Part shown: positions 54,201-60,000 of the stretch, one piece after another | How the letters are laid out: the number at the start of each line of letters is the position of its first letter | How positions within the stretch are numbered: position 1 is the stretch's first letter | NCBI RefSeq assembly: GCF_963678635.1 | Contig: NC_087065.1 | Location: 24,821,254-24,881,253 of the forward strand | Direction of reading: 5' to 3' | Source: Symsagittifera roscoffensis | Lineage: Eukaryota; Xenacoelomorpha; Acoela; Convolutidae | DNA length: 60,000 bases | Notes under the pieces: generated by a model | Told to the model about the DNA's origin: nothing | Databases searched by the model: none | What the model saw: only the letters and a program-made list of their open reading frames with translations | Translations under genes and position numbers: made by a program

Positions 54201-57200
54201 CCTGTCATCGTTGCACTATCTCCTTGCCCGCTCTCGCCTGAACGACCTGCGCTCGTTAGAGAGGTCACCACTGCGCTGGCTCTCAACTTCACCACTCTCG
54301 GGTTCATGGCTCGACTTCCTGTTTTCCCTTTTAGTCGCTTCAGCCCCTTCCTGGCTCGTCTGACAGGTAATTTCTTTGCGACTTGCTGATCATCGGCACT
54401 GTCTTCTGTTACTGACTCGGTCAGAACATCCGACTCCATGGAGTTCACTATTTTCTCCAAGACCTCACGCATGATGGGTTGGTTCAATCCCACCTTCATT
54501 ATGGACTGCGTCCCATATCGTCGTATCACGTCCCATGATCTTTCCATGAAATTCACTCGGCTCCAGGTTGTCCCTGTCTTGCCTTCTAACTCACTTTGAT
54601 ATCTCTCCCATTCCTCTTCCGGCAGCGTGCTCAGGAAGGATACCCTCATTGATTCTTCGATTTTTCTCCTCCTTGGTGACTCATGGAGCATATTCTGCGG
54701 CTCCCTGCTTCTGCATTCTCTTGCCTGGCTTATTGGGTCTATCGGGGATAAGTCGGCCGACGCCTCCTTTGTAGGGGACATAAAAGACGATGGCGTCATT
54801 AGCAATAGACTCCCATCGACTTCCCCATCGTCGTCTTCACTAAACCGGTATTCTAGCAAGTCTCTTTCTAACGCTCCCAGATCCGTCTCACCCGGTTTTC
54901 CCGTCTTTCCCTCGGTATCGTTATCGTCATCGTCCTGATCCATCAATTCATCATCACCTGCATCAGGTTTTGGCCTGGGTCCTGAAGGTCCTTGTTGTGA
55001 GTCTATGCCCGAGTCCGGCCGAGCCGGTTCGGTCATGTCACCTGCGTGATAAAACAACTCATCATTCACCAGGAATTCTACAGACTCCTCGCCATGTGGT
55101 GCCAGGTCCTCTATTGTTATATATGAGCCTCCTCTGCTCTCCTTTGCCACTTCCATCATCACTACTTTCACTTCTCCTGACCACTTCAGTCTTGATAAGT
55201 CATCTGTGGGAGAATACACTTTGTTCCACATTTCGGCCGAGACCTCTGGCCTCCTAGAAGGTAGTGCCTTGATCTTTTTCCTGCTCCAACCATCAGGAAA
55301 TGAGAAGTCAAACGTGTGCGCGGCTGCAACATTCCAGCCGATGAAGCGCGGCTCCATCCCTTCACTCCACTTCAACATTCTCTACTCTGCGTCACGAGCT
55401 GCTCCGATGCGAGGGGCAATGATGGGAGATGTGACTCCCAACAACATCCTCCTTATCGGTGGATATCGAGGGCATTGGTCCGGCAGCGGCCTGGACCCAG
55501 AAAGCCACGCTTGCTGGTTCTCTTTAGCGTGTGCATAGGCCACTGGTAAGAGTGGCACTCTCATAGCCGCTCCCGTGTCCTTCACTACTGGTCTTAAGTT
55601 CCAAAGCTTCGGGTTGAACTGGATGTGAGAAAGTTCCTCACGGCCCATTCGGCACTTGAAGTGGTTGTTGAAATCCATCAACATCCAACCTGGCTCCGCT
55701 ATTCTCCCGAACAGCCTATCGTCACTGGCCAGCCCTCTCAACTCCCTCTGTTCTACCCAGTTCAGCACGGAACAATCCACGACTGAGACCAGGTTGACAT
55801 ACAACACCGAATTCCTCTATGCCTTGACTTGCACGTCCGGGAACACAAAAGACATCACCGGTCCATACACCACCGTGACGAATTCCCGCAGTCCGTGAAT
55901 CAGAGCCAACGGATCGATCCGCATCATGACTGCCAAATCTGTCAGCAAGGGCATGCCACAATATTGCTTGCACTCACTCGCATCCGTCGCCACCTTATCT
56001 TCTCCCGTGACGCTTCTGTTCTGCTTTAAGAGATATTGGAGCAGGAGAGTCCTCCAGTTTTTCATCTTCTTGAGCGAGGCGGTTTCCAACTGTGCATTGA
56101 ACTCACGACTGGGTCCCTGTAGTTGTTCAGGGTAACGTAACAGCACAAGCAAATCGCCCAGTCGACCGTAGGTCATGGCAATCAGGGTCAGGAGTCCATC
56201 CAATCTCAAATCTGCCAACGCTTGGGTGAACAGATTCGCCGGCCCCTTCACGAAATTTTCGTGACCAAATGTCACGTATAAGGCTAACACCAGGCCAATC
56301 GATAACTTCCTGATGTCTCTGACAAAACTCGCGATCAAGTTCCGGGATGCCCTAGGATAGCACGTCGACAGGAAGGATGGCGTCCATCCCACTCCCATTC
56401 CACCCAAGATAGCATCCGATCGTTCGTACTGTGCCCTCGTGGCTAGCACGTCAGCTTGGAACTTGTCCAGTGACATCGTGTTTACGTCCTGCATCAGCTT
56501 CAACATCATGCCCCCAGCTAACTCCCGGGCATCAAACAAATTTTTCAGATACACGTGTATCTCCTTTATCACTGCCGGCGCATGCTCGAACGAGTCCTCA
56601 CCCAAGCTGCACAGCCTTGGTGACAAGTACAACCATACGTTGTTGTGCGGCTTCGTGCGCAAAGCCATTGCCATGAGATCTTCTTCCGCTGATGTCATGT
56701 TCTTCCTGACCGTCCTGCCCCGCTCATTCTCGGCATGATCCCTCTGTCTGAACCAGAGATCATCAGCCACCTGTTGTATTAACAGATGATCGTCATCCAC
56801 CCCTGGTCTTAGTTTCAGCAATCTGGCAAAGTTGGACAACTCCAACCCCAGAACTTCATCTAGCACCAACCGAGTTGTGCTACAATCTCTGAGCCCTTGT
56901 ATGGTATTCGAAATGTCAGCTCAAACGGCGGGAAGCTCAGGTCGGGACGGGTAGTAATTGTCTGGGTCCACTACTCTGTTCGGGGCAGGAATTATCACGT
57001 TGAACCTCCCCTCTGCTATCGTTGTGACCATTGTGTACACAAACTGAAGGGGTTCTGGCAAGGCAGCGTACCCTGGGGACAATGCAAAGATCACCTTCAC
57101 CACATTTTGGGTGAAGCGTTGTTTTGCTGCTGCTTCTACCTCAGCCATCGCCGAGAGCAGTGTCATTATCGCCTCCCCTATGACCTCGTTGCTCGGGATC

Positions 57201-59986
57201 GACCCATCCGTCAGACGTGACAATAAGCCCCTGCTTTGCAGATGATAATTTGAGCCTGCAACCACTATCACCTGCGGCTCCATGCTGACCACCCTTCGTA
57301 CACTTATCATCATGCCGATTGCCTGTCCCCAGTCCAATTTAGGTGCCGTCAAGAAAATCACGTCGGGCCAAAAGAGAGACCGGGGCGTATAGAGATAATC
57401 GGAACTGGCTACGATCAGATACTTTGCAGCTTTCATCTCTAAGGGATCGTAAGCTGCGAACAGGCCATCGCCTATTGGGGCCTTCAATTTCCCACATCTC
57501 TGGTCATGTCCATCTACCGTGGTCGTTCGGGGGTAGTCCCTTGAATACTCGCCAGGCGTCTGACCGGGTGGTTTAGCGAACTGCCTGTACATCTTATGAT
57601 ACTTGTTATTGGGCTTGTTCTCTGCCTGAAACTTGCCCCTTCGAGCAGGTGGCGTCAATTCCCGGGCTCTCTGTTGGACGTCCGTAAGGGATCGCGTGTT
57701 CAAGGGTCCAAAGGTGTTGTCCTGAGGCAATCCATTCAAGTCTGCATGTCGGAGCGTAGTCGTAGAGCTGAACTGCTCCTGCTCTGCTAGCAGCCAATCC
57801 ACGCCTGTTATCCGATACAATCGCGACACCGTGGGACTTTCTCCGCCAATCATTCTCATCGCGTCCTCCCGACACGTCAGGGTATTCATGTTCAATTTCG
57901 TGGACATGTCTGTCTTATACTGTCCCCAATGACTCGGGTCTGATCGGTTCCAAAGCAGCAGGCTGCCTGGTTCAACTCCCTCCGCAGGCACGGCGTTCGT
58001 AGACGGTCCTGCTGCTGGAGCAGGTTTTGCCGTGGCGGGCGGATCGTTCCTCCTAGACACGGTCTGGGAGTTATTTCTGTTCTGAACCACTGATCTGCCG
58101 AGTCGGCTTTCAAGCGGTTTTGTTCTGGGAGGAGGAGCAGTCCCTAGCCTCTCTCTCACGTTTGAGCTCGGAGCGGTGGGTGCGGCTACAGCCGTCTCCA
58201 TCGCCAAGGGCCCAAGGCGGTTGACGAGGGATTCGGGAACGCTTGCCCTTATTCTACTTCCTCCGGTCGTTGAGCTGGTCTGAGCCAGAGAACTGGTCGC
58301 CCTCGATTCCTGCTCCATTTCCCTCAATTGCGTCTGAAATACATCATTCATCCAGTGTCTCCCTCGTTGGGTGTTGAAATGTATCCCATCTCTGGTAAGC
58401 GCAATGTGATCAATCATGCGCAGCGTGTTTTCGAGATCCAGAAGTCGCAACTTGCCAGGGTTGCTTCTCACCAGAATACGGATCATTTCGTTCCACCGTG
58501 TCACGTTGCCATTCATGAAATCTGCCACTGTGGTGCCCATCAGCGGGTTTTGTGGTATCGTGCACAGCACCACAAACCTGGGCCTGTACTTCTCCTTCAG
58601 TTCATTCAGAAGGCGTACCAGCAGAGGCTCCCACTTGCACTCGGGAGTCACTGGGGCTCTCGAGACGTCGTTAGTTCTTATCATTATCACCAGCGTATCC
58701 AGGTGATCCTCGCTTTGGAATTCCATCATCTTGATGACCTGAGCCACTGAAGCTCCTCCAAAGGACAAAGTGGTTGTCTGACCATAGACGAAGATCTCAT
58801 TCAGATCCCTCACCAAACTGTCTCCTATGATCAGGTGGCGACTCCCTGGGGGAATTACCTGGTCGCTCGTAGCGGGGTTCCAGCTCATGTCATTCAGGCA
58901 GGCTCGAGGACGCTCCGCAGCTACTTGCGTGAACTGGTGCCGTGTCATCAGATTCTTCCTAATATCTACCACGCGGGACTTTTGATAGGTTCTGCCATGC
59001 GCAGTCCCCGAGGGCACTATCGTGTGGGGTGCTTGCTCCGAGCTATTAGATGACTGATCACGACGCTGGGAAGGAACGATCCTACCCAATGTCCGTCCAG
59101 TGGTTCGGCTGATCTCATCCATCGTTGCTCTGGCCACTTGGTTGAACGATTATTGGAACTGAGGAGCGAGGTAAGTGTCAGAAGGGTCTGGTATCGTGAA
59201 CCTTTGACTAGAAGCAGACAGTCGTGTCTGCTGAGGAGCCTCGGGCTCTCTCGATACACGTAAATCCAGAACCTCGGGCCCTCTCGATACACACAGCTCC
59301 TGGGCTGTTGTCCCGGGGCGTGTGTCGTTGGATCCCTCCGAGGATCTCATGCTCGCCAGAACTTCCGGTGACACTTGGCTCACCTTCGCCATATACGGCT
59401 CCTTCAGGTGCTTTATTTCATCCTCCTTATAAGCCACCTGTTGATCTTCGTATTTCTTCTTCCATTCGTCTCTTTCTCGAGCTATTGCCCTATACTCCTG
59501 GAGTTTGGCACACAGCTCGCTCTGATCTTTCTCCTTCTTTTCCAGCGTCTCGATCGTCTCCGACGTCTGGATCTCTATTTCACTCACCCTCACTTTCTTC
59601 GAAGGAGGAGCAGCTGTAGGGGAGTCGACCGAATGTGACGGGCCTGGCCCATCACGTTGTCTCTTCGCTCCGATGAGTGGCTGCGCCGGTTGGACGGATA
59701 AGGGCATCTCACCTAACCGGTGGTCCCTCTGTTCACCAAGCCCTGGCTCACGAGCCAGGTCGTGGCCAGACATTTCTCCACGCCGCCATCTCATCAGTCG
59801 GTTTCGACCTCTCTCGGCGGTCCCGGACTCACCGAAGGCCAACATCAACACGGTTTCCGTAGGGCGATTCCCTCGACCCTCTCGTCCTAATGCATTGAGG
59901 AGCGCGAGCACAAACATGTCGTGTAGTGTCTTCCTGTCTCGTTTCGATTCAATGGATTCAATAAACAATTTTTGATCAATCAAGAT
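51248..59986 (-). pseudogene. Element C giant ORF (SGNH-hydrolase polyprotein), about 2,900 codons
   Basis: One frame is open from 59986 to 53726 except for four stops: TAA 59150, TGA 56921, TAG 55817 and TAG 55382. A frame change follows near 53820, a TGA at 52969, then frame changes near 52190 and 51785. Domains in order: N-terminal segment with a coiled coil (EKKEKDQSELCAKLQEYRAIARERDEW), SGNH hydrolase (LIIGDSLVR, LSFGGAS, IRTNDVS, RDGIHF, 58860-58360), a second alpha/beta part (VIVVAGSNYHLQSRGLLSRL, VIFALSPGY), a long helical part (56.9-55.4 kb), an acidic low-complexity part (54.7-55.0 kb), a second helical part, and a Cys-rich C-terminus. There is no ATG near the start; a splice acceptor precedes it. 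Confidence 0.75.
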
Positions 59987-59988
59987 CT
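59987..59988 (-). promoter_or_regulatory. Candidate 3' splice site before the giant ORF, element C
   Basis: Minus strand CTTGTTTTTTAG followed by ATCTTGATTGATCA. The reading frame of the giant ORF opens right at this AG, with a TAG in frame just before it and no ATG for about 20 codons, so entry by splicing from an upstream exon is likely. It is conserved in element B. Confidence 0.5.
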
Positions 59989-60000
59989 AAAAAACAAGTT

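Larger units (their letters stand above)
49646..60000 (-). mobile_element. Element C: second giant LTR retrotransposon, 3' half only in window
   Basis: Contains a 3' LTR related to those of element B, a 3' UTR and the whole giant ORF. By analogy with element B, the macro-like ORF, pol, gag, leader and 5' LTR should continue beyond position 60000. It is far less broken than element B. Confidence 0.7.

Noticed and set aside
51248-59986. TGA read as Trp (recoding) in the giant ORF
   Set aside because: TAA and TAG stops and frameshifts occur in the same ORF, and element B uses TGG at these places; ordinary decay explains it better.

Overview
The window looks like a transposon-dense stretch of a nematode nuclear genome, most likely Caenorhabditis-like. 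The reasons are a Maverick/Polinton-type DNA polymerase B with nematode-style N-terminal zinc fingers, Ty3/gypsy (Cer-like) retroelements, short introns with T-rich acceptors, and no ordinary host gene. I see no rRNA, tRNA, CRISPR array or bacterial feature. Almost every recognisable gene belongs to a mobile element and most are broken.

Layout. (1) 1-14.6 kb, AT-rich: a Maverick (virus-like DNA transposon). PolB runs leftward off the window. A rightward block encodes small unknown and membrane proteins, a DEDD-type exonuclease, a packaging ATPase, a retroviral-type integrase, minor capsid (penton), a basic core-like protein, major capsid and an adenain-like protease. Neighbouring genes overlap by stop/start codons. 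(2) 15.6-16.4 kb: an isolated PolB C-terminal fragment on the opposite strand to the main PolB. (3) 16.85-23.81 kb: element A, a 3'-truncated gypsy-like retrotransposon on the minus strand (LTR, tRNA-Asn-like primer site, long leader with 21-bp tandem repeats, gag, damaged protease). (4) 23.81-24.66 kb: the tail of a Penelope-like element with a GIY-YIG endonuclease and a hammerhead-ribozyme-like motif. (5) 24.66-49.42 kb: element B, flanked by two similar LTRs of about 925 bp, all on the minus strand: LTR, tRNA-Asn-like primer site, leader with a 25-bp repeat array, gag, protease, RT/RNase H, integrase, a macro-domain-like ORF, then a reading frame of about 2,900 codons with an SGNH-hydrolase domain, then the second LTR. 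(6) 49.65-60 kb: element C, whose 3' LTR and whole giant ORF are present; its gag-pol should lie beyond the right edge.

The most interesting object is the B/C family: giant (about 25 kb) LTR retrotransposons that carry, in the position where env sits in retrovirus-like elements, a very long protein with an SGNH-hydrolase domain and otherwise no recognisable family. The two copies are far apart in sequence yet collinear, and both have a splice-acceptor-like site just before the ORF. I read this as a captured or self-evolved gene system in a retrotransposon; its function cannot be told from sequence alone.

Confidence is high for Maverick core proteins, gag-pol and LTR assignments, moderate for the macro domain, the hammerhead motif and the spliced expression model, and low for the small unknown Maverick proteins. 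Many single-base frameshifts fall in homopolymer runs, so some breaks may be assembly errors.
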